64,000 bases of DNA from Yunchengibacter salinarum (lineage in GTDB: Bacteria > Pseudomonadota > Alphaproteobacteria > Sphingomonadales > Kordiimonadaceae): contig NZ_JBBJLN010000001.1 in the NCBI RefSeq assembly GCF_037658235.1, positions 404,975 to 468,974 of the forward strand, given 5' to 3'. Below, piece by piece: positions 44,313 to 53,259 of this stretch (its first letter is position 1; each line of letters opens with the position of its first letter). Under the pieces are notes generated by a model, which saw only the letters and a list, made by a program, of their open reading frames with translations, searched no databases and was not told the DNA's origin. Made by a program: the position numbers and the translations under genes.

Positions 44313-47246
44313 ATGAGAAACGGATTGAAACCGCGCCTTTACGGCACGGCCATCTCCATTGGGCTTCTGGCGCTGGCGGCGCCGGGCGTCATGGCACAGG
44401 ATCAGGGTCAGGGTCAGGACAGCGAAACGCTGGACGGTGTGGTTGACTCGCTGGACGAAGTGATCGTCACCGGCAGCCGCATCAAGCGCTCCGGCATGAG
44501 CGCGCCGAGCCCGGTCACCGTGCTGGACGCTGAATCTCTGGCCCTTCAGGGTGAAATCAACATCGCCAATGTGCTGAACCAGCTTCCGGCGCTTGGCTCC
44601 ACCTTTACCACCGCATCGTCCACCGGCTTCATCGGCACTGCCGGGCTGGCCAGCCTTGACCTGCGCCGCCTGGGCACGTCCCGCACGCTGGTGCTGGTCA
44701 ATGGCCGCCGTCATGTGGCCACCAATGCGGGTTCCGCGGCGGTGGACATCAACTCCATCCCGCAGGAACTGGTTGAGCGGGTGGAAGTGGTGACCGGGGG
44801 CGCCTCCGCCATTTATGGCGCGGACGCCGTGACCGGCGTTGTCAACTTCATCATGAAGGATGATTTCGAAGGCGCCACTTTCTATGCCCAGATGGGCCAG
44901 GCTGACGAGGGCGATGCCTTCTCCTATACCGCACGCGGCATCGTTGGCGGCAATTTCGCCAATGGCAAGGGGAACGCGGTGATCTCCGCCGAATGGTCGG
45001 AGACCGACGGCTTCTTCTCCAATGAGCGTTCCTTCCAGCGCCGGGATCTTTCCTTCGTGGACAATCCGGATGACGGGGATACGCCCGACAACACCAATGA
45101 CGGTGTGCCGGATGAAATCCTGATCGAGGGGGCGCGGCTGAACTTCATCACGGCGGGCGGCATCTTCCTCAACCCGCTGACCGGTGAGCAGTTCAAGTTC
45201 GAAAACGGCAATTTCGCGCCTTTCAACCGGGGTGATCAGATTTTTGCCGGCGGCACGGCCATTGGCGGGGACGGTATTCCCCTGTCCGACATTGGCGGCA
45301 GCCTGCAACCGGATGTGCAGCGCGCCATCGTCAACGCCAATGTGACCTACAAGTTCAACGACAATGTGAACTTCTTCATGGAAACGAAGTATGTGAACAC
45401 GCAGACCTTCTCCGAGAGCGGGACCGGCGCGTTCGACATCTTCTCCATCTCCATTCAGGATGATAATGCCTTCCTGACCGATCAGGCGCGCGGCTTCATG
45501 CAGGATAATGGCATTTCGTCCTTCCTAGTCAGCCGCTCCCATCAGGAAGTGCTGCGCAGCCAGAGCGCGGATCGGGAACTGTTCCGGGGCGTGGTCGGCT
45601 TTGAAGGTGATCTGGGCATGGGCATGACCTATGAGACCTCCTTCAATTATGGCCGGTCCACCTCCGCCATTCAGCAGGGCAACAACCGGATCAACCAGCG
45701 CTTCTTCGCCGGGATCGATGCAGTGATCGACCCCGCCACCGGCGAAGCGGTCTGCCGTTCCAGCATCGACCCGGACGCGGCAGAGGGGTTCCCGGATTTC
45801 GCCACCAATGGCTGTGTGCCCATCAATATTCTGGGTGAAAACGCCATTTCGGAGGAAGCGCAGCAATTCGCCTTCGCCAATGGCTTCCTGAACGAGGAAG
45901 TGGAACAAAAGGTCGCCAATGTGATCCTGACCGGCGATCTGGGTGAGTTCGGCCTGGAGCTGCCGGGCGGCGGCATCGAATGGGCCGGCGGCTGGGAATT
46001 CCGGTCAGAGGATGCCAAGTCCTTCCCCACCGCGGTGGATCAGCTCGGCCTGACCTTCCTGAACGTGATTCCCCCGACCACGGGTGATTTCGACGTGTGG
46101 GAAGCCTTTGCGGAAGTATCCCTGCCGATCCTGAAGGATGCGCCCTTCGCCAAGGAACTGACCCTGGATGGCGCGCTCAGGATTTCCGATTATTCCACCG
46201 TGGGCAACACCACCACCTGGAAAGCGGGCCTGAACTGGGCGCCGATCAACGATCTGCGCTTCCGGGCCACCTTCTCCCAAGCGGTGCGCGCGCCCAACAT
46301 CTCCGAGCTGTTCGGGCCGCAAAGCCAGACCTTCCTGTTCTTCGAGGACCCGTGCGACACGGAAAACCTGGACGCGGGCAGCGACAACCGGGAAGCCAAC
46401 TGCCGGGCGCTGGGCGTGCCTGAGGGCTTCGACCAGGATGACGAGCGCGGCAACACGCCGGGCACGTCCGGCGGCAATCCGGACCTTCAGGAAGAAAAGG
46501 CCGATACGCTGACCATCGGCGCTGTCTTCCAGCCCAGCGCGATTCCGGGCCTGTCCATGTCGGTGGATTATTGGGACATTGAAATTGATGACGCCATCAA
46601 TGTGCCGAGCCTGCAAAACGTCCTCGACAATTGCGTGGACGGCGCCACCATCGACAACCAGTTCTGCCCGCTGATCGAACGGGGCCCGAACTTCCAGGTG
46701 GTGGGCTTCGAGTTGACCAACCAGAACTTCGCGTCCCTGGAAGCTACGGGCGTGGATTTCGAACTGGGCTATGCCTTTGATCTGGAAGCCCTGGGCGCGC
46801 CGGAATGGGGCAGCCTGAACCTGCGGGCCATCGGCACCTATGTGGACGAAAACCGGGAATTCCCCTTCCAGGTGGACCCGGACTTCTTCGACCGCGAAGT
46901 GGGTGAACTGGGTACGCCGGAATGGAACATCAACTTCAACGCCACCTGGAATGTGGATGACTGGACGCTCAATTACGAGCTCCGCTGGATCGACAAGATG
47001 CTGATTGTGGAGCAGGACGACCTGGCCCAGGACCCTGACCTGCAAAGCATCGTGCGCACGGACCACACCTTCTTCCACGACATCCAGGTCCGCTATCAGT
47101 TGACCGAGGAAGTGCAGGTGATGGGCGGTGTGAACAATCTGACCCAGAAATTCCCGCCGCTGGGCCTGTCGGGCGCGGGCACCGGGTCGGCCATCTTCGA
47201 CAATGTTGGCCGCTTCTTCTACGGTTCGGTTCGCCTGACCTTCTAA
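44313..47246 (+). CDS. TonB-dependent outer-membrane receptor
   Basis: Gated outer-membrane transporter of 977 residues. A Sec signal ends about residue 29 (VMAQ). The TonB box region DEVIVTGSRI is at about 48-57. The plug domain follows with LVLVNGRRHV, GGASAIYGADAVTGVVNFIMKDDF, and the C-terminal barrel ends in FFYGSVRLTF with the terminal Phe. No N-terminal STN domain is present, so it is not a sigma/anti-sigma type transducer. The imported substrate is unknown; association with a PhoD gene and a Pho-like box suggests phosphate-related compounds. A strong GGGGGA site precedes the ATG. Confidence 0.93.
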   Translation: MRNGLKPRLYGTAISIGLLALAAPGVMAQDQGQGQDSETLDGVVDSLDEVIVTGSRIKRSGMSAPSPVTVLDAESLALQGEINIANVLNQLPALGSTFTTASSTGFIGTAGLASLDLRRLGTSRTLVLVNGRRHVATNAGSAAVDINSIPQELVERVEVVTGGASAIYGADAVTGVVNFIMKDDFEGATFYAQMGQADEGDAFSYTARGIVGGNFANGKGNAVISAEWSETDGFFSNERSFQRRDLSFVDNPDDGDTPDNTNDGVPDEILIEGARLNFITAGGIFLNPLTGEQFKFENGNFAPFNRGDQIFAGGTAIGGDGIPLSDIGGSLQPDVQRAIVNANVTYKFNDNVNFFMETKYVNTQTFSESGTGAFDIFSISIQDDNAFLTDQARGFMQDNGISSFLVSRSHQEVLRSQSADRELFRGVVGFEGDLGMGMTYETSFNYGRSTSAIQQGNNRINQRFFAGIDAVIDPATGEAVCRSSIDPDAAEGFPDFATNGCVPINILGENAISEEAQQFAFANGFLNEEVEQKVANVILTGDLGEFGLELPGGGIEWAGGWEFRSEDAKSFPTAVDQLGLTFLNVIPPTTGDFDVWEAFAEVSLPILKDAPFAKELTLDGALRISDYSTVGNTTTWKAGLNWAPINDLRFRATFSQAVRAPNISELFGPQSQTFLFFEDPCDTENLDAGSDNREANCRALGVPEGFDQDDERGNTPGTSGGNPDLQEEKADTLTIGAVFQPSAIPGLSMSVDYWDIEIDDAINVPSLQNVLDNCVDGATIDNQFCPLIERGPNFQVVGFELTNQNFASLEATGVDFELGYAFDLEALGAPEWGSLNLRAIGTYVDENREFPFQVDPDFFDREVGELGTPEWNINFNATWNVDDWTLNYELRWIDKMLIVEQDDLAQDPDLQSIVRTDHTFFHDIQVRYQLTEEVQVMGGVNNLTQKFPPLGLSGAGTGSAIFDNVGRFFYGSVRLTF

Positions 47247-47272
47247 GGCATGGAATTGTTGCCGAATTTCCG

Positions 47273-47302
47273 TGCGGGGCCTTCGGGCCCCGCATTTTTT
47301 TT
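47273..47302 (+). terminator. Rho-independent terminator after the TonB receptor
   Basis: A perfect 9-bp stem, TGCGGGGCC with GGCCCCGCA, a TTCG tetraloop (47282-47285) and eight T at 47295-47302. It ends the receptor transcript before the next gene. Confidence 0.95.
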
Positions 47303-47357
47303 GCATGGATGCCGGGGCTGGGGCACAAAGGACAGACAGCTTGAAGGGGGCCAAGGA

Positions 47358-47954
47358 ATGATGATAGTTGCACGCATAAGCGCGGGGCTTTTTATGGGGG
47401 CCATCGGGCACATGGCCTTCGGGGGTGTGTGGGCGGATGACGTGGCCGACCGGCTGGCCGCCTGCCGCGCCGTGTCGGACGCGGACCAGGAACTGGCCTG
47501 TTATCGCCGCCTGACCGACGACCTGACCGGAACCGCCGCCACGGCGCCGCAATCCGACAGGGGCGGGGAACCCCAGGCGGACGCGCCCGCCGCGAAAGCA
47601 CCCCCCCAACCACAGGCGAAGCCCCGAAAAAGCGCGGAAGACCCGCCCCGGTCGGCGCCTTCGCGGAAACCCGCCCGACAGGAACCCGCCCGGCAGCGCC
47701 AGGCCCGGCCTGACACAGGCACGCAACAATCACCCTCCATGATCCAGAGCCGGATCACGGACTATCGCAAGGATGCCAGCGGGCGTTTCGTCTTCCTGCT
47801 GGAAAATGGCCAGATATGGCGGGAGACTTCGGCCTCCAATCTGCGCAAGGCGGGCAGGCCCGGCCCCGTGCGGATCGAGCCCGGCGCGCTCGGCAGTCAG
47901 AGCCTTTATGTGGAAGGCTGGTCCGGTGTGGGAAAAGTGGAACGTATCCGTTAG
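47358..47954 (+). CDS. Secreted protein of unknown function with a conserved C-terminal domain
   Basis: A 198-residue protein. A short hydrophobic N-terminus (about 3-25) looks like a signal peptide ending near GGVWAD. It is followed by DRLAACRAVSDADQELACYRRL, a cysteine pattern shared by several unrelated periplasmic proteins. Residues ~55-120 are a Pro/Ala/Arg-rich linker. The C-terminal ~65 residues, FVFLLENGQIWRETSAS to GVGKVERIR, resemble a small beta domain common in alphaproteobacterial hypotheticals. The family is not named by me. The AAGGA at 47353 supports the start at 47358 or 47361. phoD follows 31 bases later. Confidence 0.65.
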   Translation: MMIVARISAGLFMGAIGHMAFGGVWADDVADRLAACRAVSDADQELACYRRLTDDLTGTAATAPQSDRGGEPQADAPAAKAPPQPQAKPRKSAEDPPRSAPSRKPARQEPARQRQARPDTGTQQSPSMIQSRITDYRKDASGRFVFLLENGQIWRETSASNLRKAGRPGPVRIEPGALGSQSLYVEGWSGVGKVERIR

Positions 47955-47985
47955 GGCACAACAGGACCAAGGGGGAGATCAGACC

Positions 47986-49872
47986 GTGAGCAGTGATATT
48001 TTTTCCATCAATCGCCGTGCCTTCATGGGGGCGGTGGGGTTTGGCACGCTGGCCCTGTCTTCTCCAGGTGCCCTGGCGGACAGGGCGGGCCGGGACCGGC
48101 CCGGTTTCAGCCACGGCGTGGCCAGCGGTGATCCCTTGCAGGACCGGGTCATTCTGTGGACCCGCTTTGTCCCGAAAAAGGGTGATAACGCAGAGGTTCT
48201 ATGGGAAGTCGCGCTGGACAACCAGTTTCAGGACCTGGTGGCGGAAGGGGCCGAGACGGCCAGCGATCGATCCGATTTCATTGTCAAGCCCGATGTGGTC
48301 GGGCTCAGCCCCGGCCAGACCTATTATTACCGCTTCCGCGCGGGCGGCGTGACCAGCCCGGTCGGGCGCACACGCACCCTGCCCGACGGGGATGTGGATG
48401 CCATCCGCTTTGGCGTGGTGAGCTGTTCCAACTATCCGCAGGGATATTTCCATGCCTATCGGGCACTGGCGGAGCGGGACATCGCCTTTGTGGCGCATCT
48501 GGGTGACTATATCTATGAATATGAAGCGGGCCGCTATGTGAACCCGGATATGGTCGCCGAGGGTCGCGGCGTAGAGCCGAAAACGGAACTTTTCGTGCTG
48601 GACGACTACCGCACCCGCTATGCCCTGTACCGTTCGGATACGGACCTTCAGGCGGTCCATGCCGCGCATCCCTTCATCTGTGTCTGGGACGACCATGAAA
48701 TCGCCAATGACACCTGGACGGATGGGGCGGAAAACCATCAGGAAGACGAGGGCGCCTTCGCCAGGCGCCGCCGCGCCGCCGTGCAGGCATATCGGGAATG
48801 GCTGCCCATCCGGGACCCGGAGCCGGGCGCCCCCTTTCTACAGATTTATCGCAGCTTCGATCTGGGCAATCTGGCCCGGCTCATCATGCTGGATACCCGC
48901 CTGATCGGGCGGGATGAGCAGATCAGCTATGAAGATCACATGCCCTATCGCACGCTGCCGTTTGATATGGGCGCGGACGGCGGGCCGCGGGCGGTGCTGG
49001 ATGCGGATGCGCTGGCCGCCCTGCCAGAGGATCGCATCCGGCATGTGCCGGTGCCCTTCGATCTGACCGGGGCCGAGCCGGTACCCGTGACCGACTGGGC
49101 CCGCATTCAGGACATGAAGCCGGGCGACATGCCCCGTGGCTTCAGCTATCTGCCCGATGTGGCGCGCTTTCGCAGCGACATTCTGGGCGACCCGGATCGC
49201 ACCCTGCTGGGGCAGGCGCAGGAACAATGGCTCGCGCGGGAACTGCAAGAAAGCGTGGCCAGCGGGCAGCCCTTTCAGATCATCGGCCAGCAGGTGCTGT
49301 CTGGCCATCTGGGCATTCCGCAAATCCCCGAAGACGCGATGGACTTCTCCCGCGCCACCTTCCTGGACCGGCAGACTTTCGGCTTTTTCATGATGCTGGC
49401 GCGCTATGGCCTGCCCTTCAATCTGGATGCGTGGGACGGCTATCCCGCGGCCCGCGCCCGCTTGCTTGCCGCCTTCAAAGCGGCGGGCGCCACCCCCGTC
49501 ATGCTGGCCGGGGATACCCATAATGGCTGGGCCTTTAGCCTGAGACCGGAAAAGTCGGACGAGACGACACCGCCCACCGCGGTGGAATGGGGCACCATGG
49601 GCGTCAGCTCGCCGGGGCTGGAAAGCTATGTTCCGGCGGACCCGGCGCTGGTGCGTGAAAAGCTGCTGGCCGCCAGCCCGGAACTGGAATGGATGGACCC
49701 GACCCATCGCGGCTGGCTGGAGGTGGAGCTGACGCGGGACGGCGCCACCGGCCACTGGTTCGGCCTGGACAGCGTGACAGCCCCCGACAGCGACCACAGG
49801 CCGCTGGCCACCGCGCGGTGGAACGGCGAGACTCACACGGTCACGCCCGTCGACATGGAGGGCGGCGCCTGA
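47986..49872 (+). CDS. phoD: PhoD-family alkaline phosphatase/phosphodiesterase
   Basis: Secreted metallophosphatase of 628 residues. The N-terminus SINRRAFMGAVGFGTLAL is a Tat signal (Arg10-Arg11), fitting export of the folded enzyme. An N-terminal PhoD_N domain (about 38-125) precedes the catalytic PhoD domain (about 140-550) with VVSCSNYPQGYFHAYR, HLGDYIYEYE, VWDDHEIAND and the later MLAGDTHNGWA. It releases phosphate from phosphodiesters and monoesters in the periplasm. The GTG at 47986 is chosen because it opens the Tat motif; no in-frame ATG nearby fits. Confidence 0.92.
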   Translation: MSSDIFSINRRAFMGAVGFGTLALSSPGALADRAGRDRPGFSHGVASGDPLQDRVILWTRFVPKKGDNAEVLWEVALDNQFQDLVAEGAETASDRSDFIVKPDVVGLSPGQTYYYRFRAGGVTSPVGRTRTLPDGDVDAIRFGVVSCSNYPQGYFHAYRALAERDIAFVAHLGDYIYEYEAGRYVNPDMVAEGRGVEPKTELFVLDDYRTRYALYRSDTDLQAVHAAHPFICVWDDHEIANDTWTDGAENHQEDEGAFARRRRAAVQAYREWLPIRDPEPGAPFLQIYRSFDLGNLARLIMLDTRLIGRDEQISYEDHMPYRTLPFDMGADGGPRAVLDADALAALPEDRIRHVPVPFDLTGAEPVPVTDWARIQDMKPGDMPRGFSYLPDVARFRSDILGDPDRTLLGQAQEQWLARELQESVASGQPFQIIGQQVLSGHLGIPQIPEDAMDFSRATFLDRQTFGFFMMLARYGLPFNLDAWDGYPAARARLLAAFKAAGATPVMLAGDTHNGWAFSLRPEKSDETTPPTAVEWGTMGVSSPGLESYVPADPALVREKLLAASPELEWMDPTHRGWLEVELTRDGATGHWFGLDSVTAPDSDHRPLATARWNGETHTVTPVDMEGGA

Positions 49873-49909
49873 TCCGTTTCCGAGCACCCGGCCCTTGAAA
49901 GAAACGCCT

Positions 49910-51091
49910 TCAGGCGGATGCGGCTTCCGCTTCCCGCCTGATGTCCGCCTTTGATTTCTTTTCGCTGGCGGATTTCAACTGGCCACAGGCGGCCATGATG
50001 TCCCGCCCGCGCGGTGTGCGGATGGGGGCGGAAATGCCGCCCGCATAGACAATGTCGGAAAAGGTCTGGATGGCCGCGTCGTCGCTGCACTCATAGGGGC
50101 TGCCGGGCCAGGGATTGAACGGAATCAGGTTCACCTTGGCGGGCAGCTTGTATTTCTTCAGCAGGGCCACAAGGCGGCGGGCGTCTTCCGGGCTGTCATT
50201 GATGCCCCGGAGCATGGTGTATTCAAAGGTGATTCGCCGGGCATTATGGGCGCCCGGATAATTGGCGCAGGCCGTCAGCACCTCATCCAGCGGATATTTC
50301 TTGTTGATGGGCATGATTTCGGTGCGCACATCGTCCGTCACCGCGTGCAGGGATACCGCCAGATTAACGCCGATTTCCTGGCCGCAGCGTTCCATATGGG
50401 GCACCACCCCACTGGTGGACAGGGTGATCCGGCGGCGGGAAAGCTGAATGCCCTCCTCGTCCATCAGAACCGCCAGCGCGGCTTTCACATTGTCGAAATT
50501 ATACAGCGGTTCGCCCATGCCCATCATCACCACATTGGTCACGCGGCGACCATGGGTGGGATGTTCGCTCCATTCATCCAGATCATCCTTGGCCACCATG
50601 ATCTGGGCGACGATTTCCGCCGCCGACAGGTTGCGCACCAGCCGCATGGTGCCGGTATGGCAGAAGCGGCAATTGAGCGTGCAGCCGATCTGGGAGGAAA
50701 CGCACAGCGTGCCGCGGTCTTCCTCCGGGATGAAGACGGTTTCCGCCTCCGACCCGTCCGCGAACCGAATCAGGTATTTGCGCGTGCCATCGCTGGAATA
50801 AAGCGCCTCGCTCACCTGTGGCCGGGCCAGGGTGAAATGGTCATCCAGCATCTGGCGCACCGCCTTGGACACATTGGTCATCCGGTCGAAGGAGGCAACG
50901 CCGCGATGATAGATCCAGTGCCACACCTGTTGGGTGCGCATCCGGGCCTGTTTTTCGGGCACGCCGGCCTCGATCAGGGCCTGCTTCAGGCCGTCCCGGT
51001 CCAGGCCCAGAATATTGCGCTTGCCGGTGGCCGCTTCCGGGTCCAGACGCGGCTTGATGATCGGCTCGATGCCTTCGGCATGAGTTTGCAT
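49910..51091 (-). CDS. rlmN: 23S rRNA (adenine-2503-C2)-methyltransferase RlmN
   Basis: Radical-SAM methylase of A2503 in 23S rRNA and A37 of some tRNAs, 393 residues. The [4Fe-4S] motif GCTLNCRFC has Cys137, Cys141 and Cys144. Later GCVPHMERCGQEIG-like and FEYTMLRGINDSPEDAR segments are typical. The second catalytic cysteine near the C-terminus is in the SPYECSDDAAIQ region. The ATG at 51091 (MQTHAEG) is chosen over an upstream Met. A perfect 16-bp palindrome lies 27-42 bases upstream. Confidence 0.95.
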   Translation of the reverse strand: MQTHAEGIEPIIKPRLDPEAATGKRNILGLDRDGLKQALIEAGVPEKQARMRTQQVWHWIYHRGVASFDRMTNVSKAVRQMLDDHFTLARPQVSEALYSSDGTRKYLIRFADGSEAETVFIPEEDRGTLCVSSQIGCTLNCRFCHTGTMRLVRNLSAAEIVAQIMVAKDDLDEWSEHPTHGRRVTNVVMMGMGEPLYNFDNVKAALAVLMDEEGIQLSRRRITLSTSGVVPHMERCGQEIGVNLAVSLHAVTDDVRTEIMPINKKYPLDEVLTACANYPGAHNARRITFEYTMLRGINDSPEDARRLVALLKKYKLPAKVNLIPFNPWPGSPYECSDDAAIQTFSDIVYAGGISAPIRTPRGRDIMAACGQLKSASEKKSKADIRREAEAASA

Positions 51092-51117
51092 GGGGGCTTT
51101 CTCCCAACCGTCCTTTT

Positions 51118-51133
51118 GCCGCCTGCAGGCGGC
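51118..51133. other. Perfect 16-bp palindrome upstream of rlmN
   Basis: GCC-GCCTGCAGGC-GGC is a perfect inverted repeat without spacer. It could be an operator or a hairpin in the rlmN leader. No T-run follows. Confidence 0.4.
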
Positions 51134-51233
51134 GCCAGGGTTTTCCACGGGGCCGACGGCATCATCACCGCCGGGGTCGGATTTGCCGCCAGCCTATACG
51201 CCTGTGCCGCGCACTTGTAAAGCCGAAGGGGTC

Positions 51234-51794
51234 TCAGCCCGATACGCCGCAGGCTTTGGAAATGGCGTTATAGGCGGCGGTGAAGCCGGACAGGGAATAG
51301 GTGTCCGCCGTGCGGGTGCCGCGATGGGACACGCCGCGCGCCACCAGTTTGAGCCCTGCTTTCATGCGCTTCACCAGATCGGCATCGTCCTGCGGGTCAT
51401 AGGTCCAGGCGCCGTTGCCTTCGGTGAACAGGCGGAAACTGTGCTTGCCGTCCACGCTCACGCTCATTTCGCTGCCGGCTCGCAGGGGATAGCCCACCAC
51501 CACATTCACTTCGCCCGTCACCTCATAGGCGGGGCGGTGCGTGACGGTCATGTAGATGTCCCCCCGCCGGGCTCCGGAACGGCTGATTTCCGTATCCTTG
51601 GGGGATGACAGGATATAGCAGGTCTTCTGCCCCTTGTCGTTCACCGACTGGATGGCATCCCAGTCCCGGAAGCTGCCGATCAGCTCCCGCTTCTCGGCGG
51701 CGAGTGCGGGGCTGGCGATCATGGCCAGCAGCGGCAGGGTGGCGAACGTCCTTTTCAGGACTGTGACCAGGGTCAGGGCTTTAAACGGGGTCAT
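51234..51794 (-). CDS. Invasion-associated locus B (IalB) family protein
   Basis: A 186-residue periplasmic protein of the IalB family. The signal peptide ends about residue 32 (SPALAAE). The body has RDWDAIQSVNDKGQKTCYILSSP, TVTHRPAYEVTGEVNVVVGYPL, FTEGNGAWTYDPQDDADLVKRMKAG and a C-terminal Cys. In Bartonella IalB aids erythrocyte invasion, but the family is ubiquitous in free-living alphaproteobacteria and the role here is unknown. GGAG lies 7 bases upstream of the ATG at 51794. Confidence 0.88.
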   Translation of the reverse strand: MTPFKALTLVTVLKRTFATLPLLAMIASPALAAEKRELIGSFRDWDAIQSVNDKGQKTCYILSSPKDTEISRSGARRGDIYMTVTHRPAYEVTGEVNVVVGYPLRAGSEMSVSVDGKHSFRLFTEGNGAWTYDPQDDADLVKRMKAGLKLVARGVSHRGTRTADTYSLSGFTAAYNAISKACGVSG

Positions 51795-51843
51795 GGGTCT
51801 CCTGTCCTTGTTCCGGTCTCGGGAATCGACGGTATCTTTCTTT

Positions 51844-52407
51844 CTAGCGCGGCCCGGCCTGTTTTGCAGCCGTTCGGCTGATCGGCCCGCCATGGCGGTG
51901 CGGTGGCCTCTCTGCCGCCCGTCGCCCCGGCATGGTGGGTCGATCGGGGTATCCGCCCAGCAGGCGCATCCTGTCATACATGACAATGGCCCCCGCTGTC
52001 GCCACGTTCAGTGAAAATCGCGTCGGAATGGTGATCATTTCATGGCAGCGGGCGACCATGGCGTCCGACAGGGAATAGCGTTCCGCGCCCAACACGTAAA
52101 TGGCCCGGTGGGGGTGGCGGAAAACCGGCAGTTCCACCGCGTCGTCGGCCATCTCCACGCCCACCAGCCGACAGTCCGCCGGTACGGGCACCTCGTCGGG
52201 CGCGGCATAGGAATAGACCGGCATGGCCTTGTAGCTCTTGGACGTGTCGGCGAAATCGTCCAGCGGGGATTCGCCCGTCAGCGGGTTCCGGCAGGCGGCA
52301 ACGGCAAAGGCGAAATGGGCGCCGAAGGCGTTGGCCGTGCGTACCAGATTGCCGATATTGCCTTTTTTGGATACGCCGTCGATACCGATGCCGAAATAGC
52401 CGCTCAT
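51844..52407 (-). CDS. TrmH/SpoU family RNA 2'-O-methyltransferase
   Basis: SPOUT-fold RNA methylase, 187 residues. Motif 1 GNIGNLVRTANAFGA, motif 2 AIYVLGAERYSLSDA and motif 3 IPTRFSLNVATAGAIVMYDR are all visible, giving the knotted SAM site. The C-terminal ~40 residues are basic and unstructured. Whether tRNA or rRNA is the target is not deducible. It is the gene directly upstream of ialB-like, same strand. Confidence 0.9.
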   Translation of the reverse strand: MSGYFGIGIDGVSKKGNIGNLVRTANAFGAHFAFAVAACRNPLTGESPLDDFADTSKSYKAMPVYSYAAPDEVPVPADCRLVGVEMADDAVELPVFRHPHRAIYVLGAERYSLSDAMVARCHEMITIPTRFSLNVATAGAIVMYDRMRLLGGYPDRPTMPGRRAAERPPHRHGGPISRTAAKQAGPR

Positions 52408-52595
52408 GTCCGCTCCCGATGGAATGGGTCAGCCCGGAAAGGGCCGGGCGGTGGCGCCGGGCCGCTTTTGCCGATGCGCCCGCCCGATCCGCTCTTGAGC
52501 CCCGCTGCCTAGGGGTTTATCCCTTTCCCCCCATGATCACAAGACCCCGGCCCCGTGCACCCGTGTGCGTGCGGCCTTGTCTGGAAAGGCTCTTC

Positions 52596-53240
52596 ATGAC
52601 CGAACCGGCCATCCCCGACCCTCAGGGCCGTCCACCCGTCAAGCCGTGGCAAAGGCTGGTGCCCGAACTGGGGCCGCTGGTGGTGTTTTTCAGCGCCTTC
52701 AAGCTGAATGACGCGCTCGGCCTCAGCGATCTGCTGGGCCTGTCTTCGCCGCTCATGGTGGCCACGGCCCTGTTCATGGCGGCCACGGTTATCGCTGTTG
52801 TCCTGGCGTGGCGCTGGCAGGGCCGGGTGCCGCCCATGCTGTGGGTGTCGTCCGCCATTGTGGCGGTGATGGGGGCGCTGACGCTGTGGTTCGACAATGC
52901 CACCTTCGTCAAGATGAAACCCACCCTGATCAGCCTGGTGTTCGCCGCCGTTCTGGGGCTGGGGGTTTTCACCGGGCGCCCGCTGCTCAAGCCGGTGATG
53001 GCCCATGCGCTGCCGCCGCTGGCGGATACCGGCTGGCTCAAGGTCAGCCGCAATATGGCGCTGTTCTTCGCCGCCACCGCCGGGCTGAACGAGCTGGTCT
53101 GGCGCACCCAGAGCACGGACCTGTGGGTCACTTACAAGACCTTCGGCGTGATGCCGCTCACCTTCCTGTTCGTGATGACCCAGATACCCCTGTTGCTGCG
53201 ATACCGGCTGGACGGCGCGGGGGACAGCGCGTCGGAATAG
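52596..53240 (+). CDS. yciB: Inner-membrane-spanning protein YciB (septation protein A family)
   Basis: IspZ/YciB protein of 214 residues affecting cell-envelope synthesis and septation. Five or six transmembrane helices (about 30-50, 55-70, 82-95, 105-120, 150-165, 180-200) are seen, with the family motifs FFSAFKLND, NATFVKMKPT, GRPLLKPV and NELVWRTQSTDLWVTYKTFG. The ATG at 52596 follows GGAAAGG. It is in the opposite orientation to the flanking methylase gene, and convergent with the Nudix gene. Confidence 0.94.
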   Translation: MTEPAIPDPQGRPPVKPWQRLVPELGPLVVFFSAFKLNDALGLSDLLGLSSPLMVATALFMAATVIAVVLAWRWQGRVPPMLWVSSAIVAVMGALTLWFDNATFVKMKPTLISLVFAAVLGLGVFTGRPLLKPVMAHALPPLADTGWLKVSRNMALFFAATAGLNELVWRTQSTDLWVTYKTFGVMPLTFLFVMTQIPLLLRYRLDGAGDSASE

Positions 53241-53259
53241 CGCCGCCCGGCGCCCGTGT

